From Microcoleus sp. bin48.metabat.b7b8b9.023 (GTDB taxonomy: Bacteria; Cyanobacteriota; Cyanobacteriia; Cyanobacteriales; Microcoleaceae): 64,000 bases of DNA. The stretch spans positions 180,022 through 244,021 of the forward strand of contig NZ_JAAFKG010000004.1 in the NCBI RefSeq assembly GCF_013299185.1. The letters are read 5' to 3'. A program made the translations under genes and the position numbers. The notes beneath the pieces are model-generated. The model searched no databases. It was not told the origin of the DNA and saw only the letters and a program-made list of their open reading frames with translations. Below are positions 24,313 to 32,395 of this stretch, piece by piece; position 1 is the first letter of the stretch; each line of letters starts with the position of its first letter.

Positions 24313-24450
24313 GATACCGCTTGAAATTCACATTGATGAAATCTTAGCTCAGCAAAATTGGTAATGCCTAGACCCGTAAATTAAGTTTTGTCAAGCTTCT
24401 ATTTTCTATACATAAATGTTAGCCTTATAATAATTTAATCGGAGGTAAAA

Positions 24451-24918
24451 ATGAGCGAAAAAACGACAGGATACAAAATTCTTAGCGACAACCGACAAGC
24501 GCGCCATTTGTATGAAATTATAGATACATATCAAGTGGGCATCGAGTTAAAGGGAACCGAAGTCAAATCGATTCGGGAAGGAAAAGCGAATTTGCGGGAC
24601 GGATATGCTTTGGTTAAAAATGGCGAAATATGGCTGATTAACGTTCATATTTCGCCGTGGAGAAGTGCCAGCAACTATTTTAATCACGAGCCTCGCCGCA
24701 CCCGCAAATTGCTGATGCACAAGCAGGAAATTCGCAAATTAATCGGCAAAGTGGAAGAAAAAGGTTTGACTTTAGTGCCGTTAAAAATGTATTTGAAAGG
24801 TGGCTGGGTAAAACTGGATATCGGTTTGGGAAAAGGGAAAAAACTGCACGACAAGCGCGAAGATTTGAAGAAACGCGAAGACAAGCGGGATATGGAACGT
24901 GCGATGAAGCAATATTAG
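24451..24918 (+). CDS. smpB: SsrA (tmRNA)-binding protein SmpB
   Basis: A 155-residue protein with the full SmpB pattern: [42 protein letters not shown] and a basic C-terminal tail (K-K-L-H-D-K-R-E-D, then repeated Lys/Asp). It binds tmRNA and brings it to stalled ribosomes for trans-translation. GGAGG sits 6 bp before the ATG. The tmRNA gene itself is not seen nearby. Confidence 0.97.
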   Translation: MSEKTTGYKILSDNRQARHLYEIIDTYQVGIELKGTEVKSIREGKANLRDGYALVKNGEIWLINVHISPWRSASNYFNHEPRRTRKLLMHKQEIRKLIGKVEEKGLTLVPLKMYLKGGWVKLDIGLGKGKKLHDKREDLKKREDKRDMERAMKQY

Positions 24919-25183
24919 TCATCGGTCATTAGTCATTAGTCATTAGTCGGTAAACAGTCAACTGTTACCTGTCTACTCAACGACTTTGCTCTTCTGACTC
25001 TTCTGTCAACTGTCAACTGTCATCAGTCATATCATGTGGGAGCATCTCATTTTTGTAAAAAGCATTTTTTTTAGTGCGAGCTTAAGAGCTCGCGTACTAT
25101 ACAATACGCGAGCGGGGACAGCACTATAAATACAAAACTGAGATGATCCCTATCATGTCCGATCCATAACCATAATAAAAATG
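24919..25183. other. intergenic region with short heptamer and hairpin sequences
   Basis: After smpB come TCATTAG and CAACTGT heptamers (to about 25030) and a hairpin region near 25075-25120 built on GCGAGC...GCTCGCGTA. No coding signal was seen. Confidence 0.45.
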
Positions 25184-25505
25184 TTTCGTAGTGCGGACTT
25201 CAGTCCGCAGCTTCAGAGCGGACTGAAGTCCGCACTACAAACTGCACTACAAACTGATAACCATAATAAAAATGGTTCGTAGTGCGGACTTCAGTCCGCA
25301 GCTTCAGAGCGGACTTCAGTCCGCACTACAAACTGCTTCAGAGCGGACTGAAGTCCGCACTACAAACTGCTTCAGAGCGGACTGAAGTCCGCACTACAAA
25401 CTGCTTCAGAGCGGACTGAAGTCCGCACTACAAACTGCTTCAGAGCGGACTGAAGTCCGCACTACAAACTGCTTCAGAGCGGACTGAAGTCCGCACTACA
25501 AACTG
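25184..25505. repeat. tandem array of 34-bp GCTTCAGAGCGGACTGAAGT units
   Basis: Begins with two ordinary copies of the GTAGTGCGGACTTCAGTCCGC palindrome, then continues with about six nearly identical 34-bp units. Each unit reads GCTTCAGAGCGGACTGAAGTCC, then GCACTACAAACT. Units abut without unique spacers. It looks like local expansion of one arm of the dispersed palindrome by slippage or unequal exchange. Confidence 0.85.
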
Positions 25506-25572
25506 TTCGCGCGTGCCGTTAATCGAGCGGACACCATATCATCATTCATTCATTCAGTCATCAGTCATCATT

Positions 25573-25686
25573 CCGTAAACTGTCAACTGTCAACTGTCAA
25601 CTGTCAACTGTCAACTGTCAACTGTCAACGGTCAACTGTCAACTGTCAACTGTCAACTGTCAACTGTCAACTGTCAACTGTCAACT
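25573..25686. repeat. CAACTGT heptamer array (about 16 copies)
   Basis: A near-perfect run of TCAACTG heptamers, interrupted by one variant (CAACGGT). It is the longest such array in the window. Between it and the next gene (25934) lie about 245 bp with no convincing gene; the 61-residue minus-strand frame there is mostly unremarkable sequence. Confidence 0.9.
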
Positions 25687-25933
25687 CTCCTTCTTCCCGC
25701 TTCAATCTTCAATCTTCTTAAAAATATCCGGATTGCTTGTGGAGTCCCGCGAAGGGTTAACCTATGCTCGAATACATCTAGGTAATCGCAGCATGACGCA
25801 AGCATTCGGCTGTGGAGTTGCAAACCATAAATGAGAAATGAACTCAAGCCTTCTTTCATTTCCTAAGATTATGATGCCATGAGGGTGGCAATTCAATCTA
25901 GACAACAAAATATCCCAACTCTCAAGTTAAAAG

Positions 25934-26659
25934 ATGCTAAAAACGACACCGTTAGCTAACATTTTTAATGTCATGAAAGAGCCAACAAAAAAGCATCATC
26001 ACTCCAAGTGGGCGGCATTCCTACTGATGCTAGCAGTAGGCTTTGGGGGCTGGCAATTTGGGTTGCCGGAACTCGCCTCACTGTTTAATAATAGGGGCTT
26101 TGAAAACTATAAAGCCAACAGATTGGCTGATACTCAAAAAGCCTATGAATTAGCCCTCTCGGTAGATCCCAAGAGCAGAACAGCTCTTTACAATTTGGGA
26201 TGGCTGTGCGAAGAGGTGCAAGATTTAGAGTGCGCCCGAGGAAAATACCTGCAAGCTGCCAAACTGGGTCTCCCTGCTGCTTACAGCAATTTAGCTCGAT
26301 TATATATAGTAGACAAGAAAAACTATGCTGCTGCCGTTCACTTGCTGTGGCAAGGTTTAAAATTGGCTGAGGACGATCGAGTAAAATATTCCTTGCTCAA
26401 AAATTTGGGATGGGCTCGGCTGAAACAGGGTAGATATTCCGAGGCGTTGCAGCATCTGGATGCAGCGATTAAGCTTGATAGTGAAAGACCAGCAACTTAC
26501 TGCTTAAAAGCGCAAGTCCTAGAAGGGATGAAAAAGACGAAGGAAGCGCTACCGCTGTGGAAAACTTGTCTAAAGTATGCGGATTCCCAAGAATTCGATG
26601 AGGATATATGGATAGGAATGGCACGTCAACGATTAAAAGAGGAAAAAACAAATAAATGA
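25934..26659 (+). CDS. membrane-anchored TPR protein
   Basis: A 241-residue protein, or 228 if started at the ATG at 25973. A basic His-rich N-terminus (K-K-H-H-H-S-K) precedes one membrane span (A-A-F-L-L-M-L-A-V-G-F-G). About four TPR units follow (N-N-R-G-F-E-N-Y-K-A-N-R-L-A-D-T-Q-K-A-Y, A-L-Y-N-L-G-W-L, L-K-N-L-G-W-A-R-L-K-Q-G-R-Y-S-E-A-L). It probably scaffolds a complex on the periplasmic side. Its stop overlaps the ATG of the next gene in ATGA, so the two are translationally coupled. Confidence 0.8.
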   Translation: MLKTTPLANIFNVMKEPTKKHHHSKWAAFLLMLAVGFGGWQFGLPELASLFNNRGFENYKANRLADTQKAYELALSVDPKSRTALYNLGWLCEEVQDLECARGKYLQAAKLGLPAAYSNLARLYIVDKKNYAAAVHLLWQGLKLAEDDRVKYSLLKNLGWARLKQGRYSEALQHLDAAIKLDSERPATYCLKAQVLEGMKKTKEALPLWKTCLKYADSQEFDEDIWIGMARQRLKEEKTNK

Positions 26660-26886
26660 AACGCACAGTTTTGCTTTCATCAACCATGCTGGCAATTATA
26701 ACGGTAATGGAGCTAAGTCAAGCCTCAAGAGCAATGCCAACTCCTGCAACTGTTACACCCACAGTGAATGAATCAGTCGCAACGCTGTTCCAATCGAATC
26801 AGTCTACGGCGTGGCGGCGGTGCAAAGATAGAGATGGATATTATGCGTGTCCGAGATTTGCAATGCCTTCGGATAGCGAAGAATAA
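26656..26886 (+). CDS. small secreted protein coupled to TPR protein
   Basis: A 76-residue protein with a clear signal peptide (M-K-R-T-V-L-L-S-S... cleaved near A-S-R-A). The mature ~50 residues are Pro/Thr-rich and then contain W-R-R-C-K-D-R-D-G-Y-Y-A-C-P-R-F, with two cysteines eight residues apart that could form a disulfide. Start and upstream stop overlap by 4 bp. No family recognised; a secreted partner of the TPR protein is a reasonable guess. Confidence 0.65.
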   Translation: MKRTVLLSSTMLAIITVMELSQASRAMPTPATVTPTVNESVATLFQSNQSTAWRRCKDRDGYYACPRFAMPSDSEE

Positions 26887-27120
26887 GAGTTATTTTCGAT
26901 AATTTTTGTAGAGTTCGCCACTAGCACTTTACAACTAACAGGTATGTAGTATGTAGTAGTTGTTATGTAGGTGCACGCTGTGCACCTTATACCATTTGAG
27001 ATTTGAGATTTGAGATTTTTCGATTTGAGATTTGAGATTAAAGAATTGGAAATGACTGATGACTATCATCGCTTGCAGCTTTCCTAAAACTGCCTGCTTT
27101 TTTGGAACTGGAATCCTTAC

Positions 27121-27144
27121 CGGGCGGGGATAAAACCCCGCCAT
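27121..27144 (-). terminator. GC-rich hairpin after ictB
   Basis: GGGCGGGG and CCCCGCC around an ATAAAA loop form a stable stem about 25 bp beyond the ictB stop on the minus strand. There is no long T-run, so it may be an intrinsic terminator of the weak type or a processing hairpin. Confidence 0.45.
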
Positions 27145-27168
27145 CACTTTTATAGGCTCGATCGCTAT

Positions 27169-28608
27169 CTACTCGCCCTGTGTCAAACCTGAATCTTGCT
27201 GCTGCTGAGTATTGCTGTAAAAACTAGCAATAATCGCCACCATCAACCACCAAAGCATATTAACTTCCGGCCGATACCAAACTGTATCGACAAAACCGTG
27301 AGCCATCATACCAGTTAAAGTGGCGATCGCCCCAATCAACCAAAACCCCTGATTTGATTTGAGATTTGGGGATTCTTCCTGTAAATGAGAGCTGTTAAAT
27401 TGTGCGTCGCGCAATTTTTTGATCTGCAACAAACCTTGATTTACGGTAACAGTCATCAGCCACAGGAAACACATTAAACCGATAAAACCAGTTTCGACGG
27501 CAATTTCGAGCAGCACAGAATAAGCGCTCAAAGCAGTGAATTTTGGCTTCATATAAAGCGGATAAACTTTATTAAAAGCAGTATTTCCCGGCCCAATGCC
27601 GAGGATTGGCCGATCGCGAATCATGTCAATCACCGCAGTCCAAACATTAATCCGAAAATTGTTGCTGCTGTCGCCGCGGCCGACAAACATACTCGAAACT
27701 CGATCGCGCAACGCTGGCACCAAAGCTACTCCCAAAATTAACGCTCCAGCCAAACCTCCTAACCCTAACGGTAGCGCCCAAGTGCGCCAGAACCTAGGCA
27801 TCAAAGGGCTGTACCAGTACCAAAGCAGGACTAAAAACACTACTAGCAGAGCCACAAAACCGATCCAAGCACCCCGGCTGTCGGTGTAGCGCAAACACGC
27901 GCAATTCACCACCAGCATCGTCAGCGCTAAAAGTTTGGTTCCCCATCCTTGCCACACAAAAAGTGCAGCGGCGCTCAAGGCAATGGCTGGTAGCAAATAG
28001 GAACCGAGCAAGTTGGGATTGCCCAAAAAACTGTAAACTCGCGTGACATCGGCTTGAGTAGATGTCGGATCGTTCCAAGTAGCTAAGGGTGGCACTTTAT
28101 CAATCCACTGCCGCACGCCGTAGAAACTGACAACTAAAGCAACATTAAGATATACGGCTATTAACCACGATCGCAAACGGGAATCTCGCAATATCCGCGC
28201 CATCAGTGCAAAAAATAGCAAATACAGCGTTAGCTTCGTCCAGCCTGTAAAAGCGGCGGCTTTCACCGGCGACATGGCGGTGGCGACGGTAGCAATGCCC
28301 CAGTACAAAAGTACCAGCAAGTGAATGGGTGTGAGGGCGATCGCGCGATCGTCCGAAACAGTCAGCAGCACCCAAAACGCAGCGGCAGCAGCCATCAACA
28401 CACCCACCAGGGCGTTGTTTACAAACGGGCCCATACCGAACGTCAAGGCGAGCAAAACAAAACCCAGGGGCTCTGCCCACTGCATCAGCCAGCTACTCTG
28501 CCGCCAACTGCGTAAAGAGCCGATCGCCAAATTCAATAAATAACTGCCACTTTGCCACTGAGAGAGCGGCAAATTTGCCAGAGTTAACTGTTGCCAAACT
28601 GAATTCAT
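27169..28608 (-). CDS. ictB: IctB-type O-antigen ligase/polymerase-like membrane protein
   Basis: The start is set at 28608 (M-N-S-V-W-Q-Q-L). The frame continues upstream only through low-complexity GGAATTGG repeats encoding Pro-Asn-Ser-Gln-Phe, which are not real protein. The 479 residues hold about ten to twelve spans and the Wzy/O-antigen-ligase core, with [20 protein letters not shown] and a large loop ending [12 protein letters not shown]. The length matches cyanobacterial IctB (about 467). IctB was first linked to inorganic carbon uptake, but family membership suggests glycan ligation; its true role is unsettled. Confidence 0.9.
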   Translation of the reverse strand: MNSVWQQLTLANLPLSQWQSGSYLLNLAIGSLRSWRQSSWLMQWAEPLGFVLLALTFGMGPFVNNALVGVLMAAAAAFWVLLTVSDDRAIALTPIHLLVLLYWGIATVATAMSPVKAAAFTGWTKLTLYLLFFALMARILRDSRLRSWLIAVYLNVALVVSFYGVRQWIDKVPPLATWNDPTSTQADVTRVYSFLGNPNLLGSYLLPAIALSAAALFVWQGWGTKLLALTMLVVNCACLRYTDSRGAWIGFVALLVVFLVLLWYWYSPLMPRFWRTWALPLGLGGLAGALILGVALVPALRDRVSSMFVGRGDSSNNFRINVWTAVIDMIRDRPILGIGPGNTAFNKVYPLYMKPKFTALSAYSVLLEIAVETGFIGLMCFLWLMTVTVNQGLLQIKKLRDAQFNSSHLQEESPNLKSNQGFWLIGAIATLTGMMAHGFVDTVWYRPEVNMLWWLMVAIIASFYSNTQQQQDSGLTQGE

Positions 28609-28610
28609 TT

Positions 28611-28770
28611 TTAGATTGGGAATGGGGAATCGGGCATCGGGAATTGGGAATTGGGAATTAGGAATTGGGAATTGGGAATTAGGAAAAAGGTAATTGGGAA
28701 TGGGGAATTGGGCAAACAGGGAATTGGGAAAACAGGGCATTCGGAATTGGGAAAAAGGTAATTTTTATTT
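28611..28770. repeat. GGAATTGG short tandem repeats upstream of ictB
   Basis: An irregular array of GGGAATTG/GGAATTAG units directly before the ictB start codon, giving a false open frame on the minus strand. A similar motif recurs in shorter form near 30176-30205 and 34930-34990. Confidence 0.8.
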
Positions 28771-28779
28771 CTAACAACT

Positions 28780-28853
28780 ACCAACTGCCAACTGTCAACT
28801 GCCAACTGTCAACTGCCAACTGTCAACTGTCAACTGTCAACTGTCAACTGATT
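28780..28853. repeat. CAACTGT/CAACTGC heptamer array
   Basis: About nine heptamers separating ictB's upstream repeats from the 3' end of the degenerate histidine kinase gene. Confidence 0.85.
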
Positions 28854-28854
28854 T

Positions 28855-29748
28855 TTACCTTTCCAACAACTCGGTAGCATTGGTACAGGGGAGCCAGAGC
28901 ACGTACCGATATCCAGATTCTGGAGTGCCTTGAATCGAGAGTTGGCCGCCTTGAATTTCCACCAACTGGCAGCAAAGCAGCAGCCCCAAGCGTTCCCTAG
29001 CGCCGTAACCAGCTAACACAGGTGCCGTATCCGCAGCATTCTCAGCCACCAAAGCCGCCAACTCAGAAAACGCCAGCGTTAATCGCTGCGAAGCCTGTGT
29101 CTGTGACGGAAGTGGCGGTTCAAATTCCAGGGAGTCGGTTTCGGAGTTCGATCGCGCACCGCGATCGGCTCCGACCTTCAACAAGTAGTCGGAGTAGAGT
29201 TTAGCATGGGGCAAACTTTCACCCAACCAAGGATGAAAAACCCAAACTCCGATATTGATACCGTCTTGTTTCCGAGAAACGTGGACTCGAATCACGCTGC
29301 CTGCCCCAGCCGATTGAATAATGCTAAAAATTAAGTGGTGCAGCATTTGCTGAACTTTATCCTTATCGGCCAACCAGATGCGCGGCCCGGGCCCCATGGA
29401 CAAGTTAATTTCTTGCTCTCGTCTAGAGGCTGCTGGCGACAGGGTTGTCACAACTTGCTGAGACAAAGTTTCTATATCAACTGCGGTTCGCTTCAATGTG
29501 AAAGCGGTATCGTCTAGATCTGCCAGTTCCAAAATTTCTTCAACTAGCGATCGCAAAGATCGGCTGCTGTCTTGGATCACGTCGATATATTCTTTTTGCT
29601 TGCTCGTTAAGGGGCCGTAAATTTCTTGGTTCAATACGCTTGCCATGCCGAGGACAGAAGTGAGCGGGGTGAGCAATTCTTGCGCTAAATGATTCAGCAG
29701 TTTTACTTTAATTGAGTTAGTAGATAAATCGATAGGTTTGCTATTCAT
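28855..29748 (-). CDS. degenerate histidine kinase-like protein
   Basis: A 297-residue soluble protein. Residues about 13-80 keep the HisKA dimerisation pattern, but the H-box reads L-A-Q-E-L-L-T-P-L-T-S-V-L-G, with Gln23 where the phospho-accepting His belongs. The second half aligns loosely with an HATPase domain (A-D-K-D-K-V-Q-Q-M-L-H-H-L-I, and G-A-R-E-R-L-G-L-L-L near the end), but the N-box Asn and the D-x-G-x-G loop are not visible. It is probably a pseudokinase that binds or regulates other kinases or response regulators. It stands alone, without a receiver gene. Confidence 0.8.
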   Translation of the reverse strand: MNSKPIDLSTNSIKVKLLNHLAQELLTPLTSVLGMASVLNQEIYGPLTSKQKEYIDVIQDSSRSLRSLVEEILELADLDDTAFTLKRTAVDIETLSQQVVTTLSPAASRREQEINLSMGPGPRIWLADKDKVQQMLHHLIFSIIQSAGAGSVIRVHVSRKQDGINIGVWVFHPWLGESLPHAKLYSDYLLKVGADRGARSNSETDSLEFEPPLPSQTQASQRLTLAFSELAALVAENAADTAPVLAGYGARERLGLLLCCQLVEIQGGQLSIQGTPESGYRYVLWLPCTNATELLER

Positions 29749-30242
29749 CGGTTATTTTTGTTGGTTCATTATCGAGCGCTTATTGTTAGATCCAGTCCGG
29801 TTAAATAATTCTAATTAAGTTTGTACTGAGGACGGCAGCCCTCAAAATCTTATAACGCCGAACGAAAACAACTTTATTATCAGTGATTAACCGGCACTGA
29901 TACTTAGTTGCTTATTATACATCTTCCCCAAGTTTATAACAAGTTGTTTGCTGCACGAATTAAAAATAGAGTGGCAACCCAAAGGCAATATATAGCAGAA
30001 GGAAGACCGAAGACCGAAGTTGCGATCTTCCGCTAGGGTTTGAGCAATTAAAAACTTCCTAACTGTCGGGCGCGCGATATCTTCCTGATTCCTGCTTCTC
30101 TCTTTCAGCTTCTTTTTTCTTGAGAATTTACACACTATAGCCTTTCTCAGAAAGATGATGTACTCATGGGCATAGGGAATTGGGCATTGGGCATTGGGCA
30201 TTGGAATCGCGGACATACCTCACTTTTTTGATCGAGGCTATA
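29749..30242. other. non-coding region upstream of the degenerate kinase gene
   Basis: Nearly 500 bp without a believable gene. A minus-strand frame at 29887-30216 shows no family features. The region contains the promoter of the minus-strand kinase gene and, near 30176, TTGGGCATTGGGCATTGG short repeats. Confidence 0.4.
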
Positions 30243-30370
30243 TATAGCAATCCTAAATCATTTGTGTAATTCTTATAGGGACTCTTCCCAAGTGAAGAAC
30301 CCGATAGATAGGGGGTAGGAAAATAAAGGCACTACCTACAAAATTATTGAAATTATTTAGGATTGCTATA
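30243..30370. mobile_element. 128-bp MITE with perfect 16-bp terminal inverted repeats
   Basis: TATAGCAATCCTAAAT at 30243-30258 is the exact reverse complement of ATTTAGGATTGCTATA at 30355-30370. The interior is AT-rich and non-coding. TA dinucleotides flank each end, consistent with TA target duplication as in Tc1/mariner-IS630 elements. The remaining ~130 bp to the next gene show nothing recognisable. Confidence 0.7.
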
Positions 30371-30501
30371 GATGGAATCAACCACGTTTTTCAACCGATA
30401 TTTCTTACCCTATACGGAGGATTTGAACCAAAGAATCCGATAGATGCCTCCAGTTTCTTATTCTCTATTCCTGATTCCTGCTTCCTCCAAAATCTGACTA
30501 A

Positions 30502-31950
30502 TTAAGATTTAATCATTCCTTCTAAAGCGGATTGCAAGTCTTGAGTGAGTTCGGCAACTGCTACCCTGCGGCTGCTTTGATATCCCTCCCAGCGATCGCC
30601 GACTGATATCGGTTCGCCGACGGTCATTTGCACCTGCTGTTTGCCCAAAGAAGGGCGGCCGAAAGGATTTCCGCCTTTGATGCGAGTCAGTACGTCCCAC
30701 AGCAGTAAAGTTGTTTCTGCCAAACGTTCTGCTGTGAGTTTTTCTTGGACGTATCTGCCGGTGACTGAGACGAAACTTTCGACAAGTCTCATGTGCCACA
30801 TCCGCAGACTTGCTTCTTCAGCGAGGCGATCGGCTAATCCTCTTTCTAAGGCACAAAGTCCTGCAATATCTTTGATATCTTCTCGATAAATATAGTCCCA
30901 GCCTGCTTGTTCCAGACGGCGGCAGCGGTCTATCAAACTGCCTTTGGGCTTCAAGTTAAAATATTCTTCTGCTACTTGCAAACCTACGTCTAATAGTGCT
31001 GTCAGTCGAGCAATCATCGCTTCATTTTCCGAATCGATTGTCGTTGTTTCGGGCAGTAATAGTGATGTCAAAGAAGATGTTTTTAACTGTTGTGGATTTC
31101 GATGATAAAAACGGGTGTAAAACTGTTCCATTACAGTTAGCAAATGACTGCCAACTCGAATCAGGCGCAGATATTGGAATTTGTGATGCTGGTCTGCGGG
31201 AGCGAGATTTTCTGCCTCTAATTTAGCAATCTCGGTGGGTTCTAAGGCTGGAAGTCCGCAATCTATTTCTAATTGAGTTAAAAGTTTTTCTAAGGGTTCC
31301 CAAGGTGGATTGACATAGCGGTATTGAATGCCGATCGGCACAATCAACACTTTTTCATCAGTACGTCCGGCTTTTAGCAAGTCTTCAACGCACCAGAAGC
31401 CCATTTGAGCGATTCCCGGTTCCAGGGGGCTGACTATTTCATTGTGACCGTTGGTGGCGCCTTCTGGGGCGGCGGCGATGGGAAATTGGCTGTTGGCGAA
31501 TAAATCGCGGGCCGATCGCAATCCAGCGCGATCGATCTTGCCGCGCACAATCGGAGTACCACCGAGGCGAGAATACAGCCAGCCGACGCTAGAACCGGCC
31601 CACAGGGGAATTCCGCGATCGTAAATAAAGTGGGAATGTACGGGGGATTGCAGGGGAATGCCTTGTTGTCGGGCCACTTGGGGAACGAGTTTCCACACCA
31701 GTTGTCCCAAACAGTAGGGATCTTCTGAGTTGGGATGGCGGAAGGCTAGCAAGAAGCGAACTTTCTGGTTTTGAAATTGGTGGAATAGTTCGGCGAGGGT
31801 TTCGACGTTTTCGGCTTGAATGTGGCTGATATTTGTCTTAAATCGCAGCCACCAGGGGAGTATTTGCTGACAACCATTGACGATGAGGGGGTTGTAGGCT
31901 GGGGGTATGAATTCCAGCGGTGGCTGAACTTGGTTTATAGAATTGGGCAT
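30502..31950 (-). CDS. PlsC-like 1-acylglycerol-3-phosphate acyltransferase family protein
   Basis: A 482-residue protein with the acyltransferase H-x4-D motif (A-F-R-H-P-N-S-E-D, near residue 72) and a second block P-E-G-A-T-N-G-H (near 161), matching the cyanobacterial lysophospholipid-acyltransferase-like family. The first third is the acyltransferase domain; the C-terminal half is mostly helical and specific to this family. It lacks obvious membrane spans. It probably acylates lysophosphatidic acid or a related lipid, but the substrate is not shown. Confidence 0.8.
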   Translation of the reverse strand: MPNSINQVQPPLEFIPPAYNPLIVNGCQQILPWWLRFKTNISHIQAENVETLAELFHQFQNQKVRFLLAFRHPNSEDPYCLGQLVWKLVPQVARQQGIPLQSPVHSHFIYDRGIPLWAGSSVGWLYSRLGGTPIVRGKIDRAGLRSARDLFANSQFPIAAAPEGATNGHNEIVSPLEPGIAQMGFWCVEDLLKAGRTDEKVLIVPIGIQYRYVNPPWEPLEKLLTQLEIDCGLPALEPTEIAKLEAENLAPADQHHKFQYLRLIRVGSHLLTVMEQFYTRFYHRNPQQLKTSSLTSLLLPETTTIDSENEAMIARLTALLDVGLQVAEEYFNLKPKGSLIDRCRRLEQAGWDYIYREDIKDIAGLCALERGLADRLAEEASLRMWHMRLVESFVSVTGRYVQEKLTAERLAETTLLLWDVLTRIKGGNPFGRPSLGKQQVQMTVGEPISVGDRWEGYQSSRRVAVAELTQDLQSALEGMIKS

Positions 31951-32007
31951 TTGGCGATTTTAAATTTTAGATTTTAGTTAATATCATGTGCGATCGATTT
32001 ACCGCAA

Positions 32008-32217
32008 TCAGATTCGTTCGTAGTGCGGACTTTAGTCCGCAGCAGAAGAACGGACTAAAGTCCGAACTACAAACAAACAAAGGGTTCGTAGTGCGGACTT
32101 TAGTCCGCAGCAGAAGAACGGACTAAAGTCCGCACTACAAACAAACAAAGGGTTCGTAGTGCGGACTTTAGTCCGCAGCATAAGAACGGACTAAAGTCCG
32201 CGCTACAAACAAACGGT
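32008..32217. repeat. three tandem GTAGTGCGGACTTTAGTCCGC hairpins
   Basis: Three consecutive ~69-bp units, each GGTTCGTAGTGCGGACTTTA... paired with ...TAAAGTCCGCACTACAAAC across a short AGCAGAAGAA loop and separated by AAACAAAGG. The copies differ by single bases. The flanking parts of 31951-32395 hold a fragment of the GCGGTTG family near 32255 and no gene. Confidence 0.9.
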
Positions 32218-32395
32218 TTTTGTGATGGTAATCGACTGGACATGATATAAGACGGCGCTTGCAACCGCCCCTAGAGAAACAAAACCCACTTCAATGAGAT
32301 TGCTAACTTAAGCTTATTGGTTTATAGCCACAAGCGGATAACTCCTCTCGCTAAGATTTTGGCAATCCAAAATCCAAAATCTAAAATCTAAAATC

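Noticed and set aside
25184..25505. CRISPR-like regular repeats
   Set aside because: Units of 34 bp abut without unique spacers and each derives from the dispersed palindrome; no cas genes are nearby.
25674..25859. 61-residue minus-strand frame
   Set aside because: Ends in the CAACTGT array, and no homologous family is recognisable.
29887..30216. 109-residue minus-strand frame
   Set aside because: No family features or ribosome-binding site, and it runs into short GGGCATTGG repeats.
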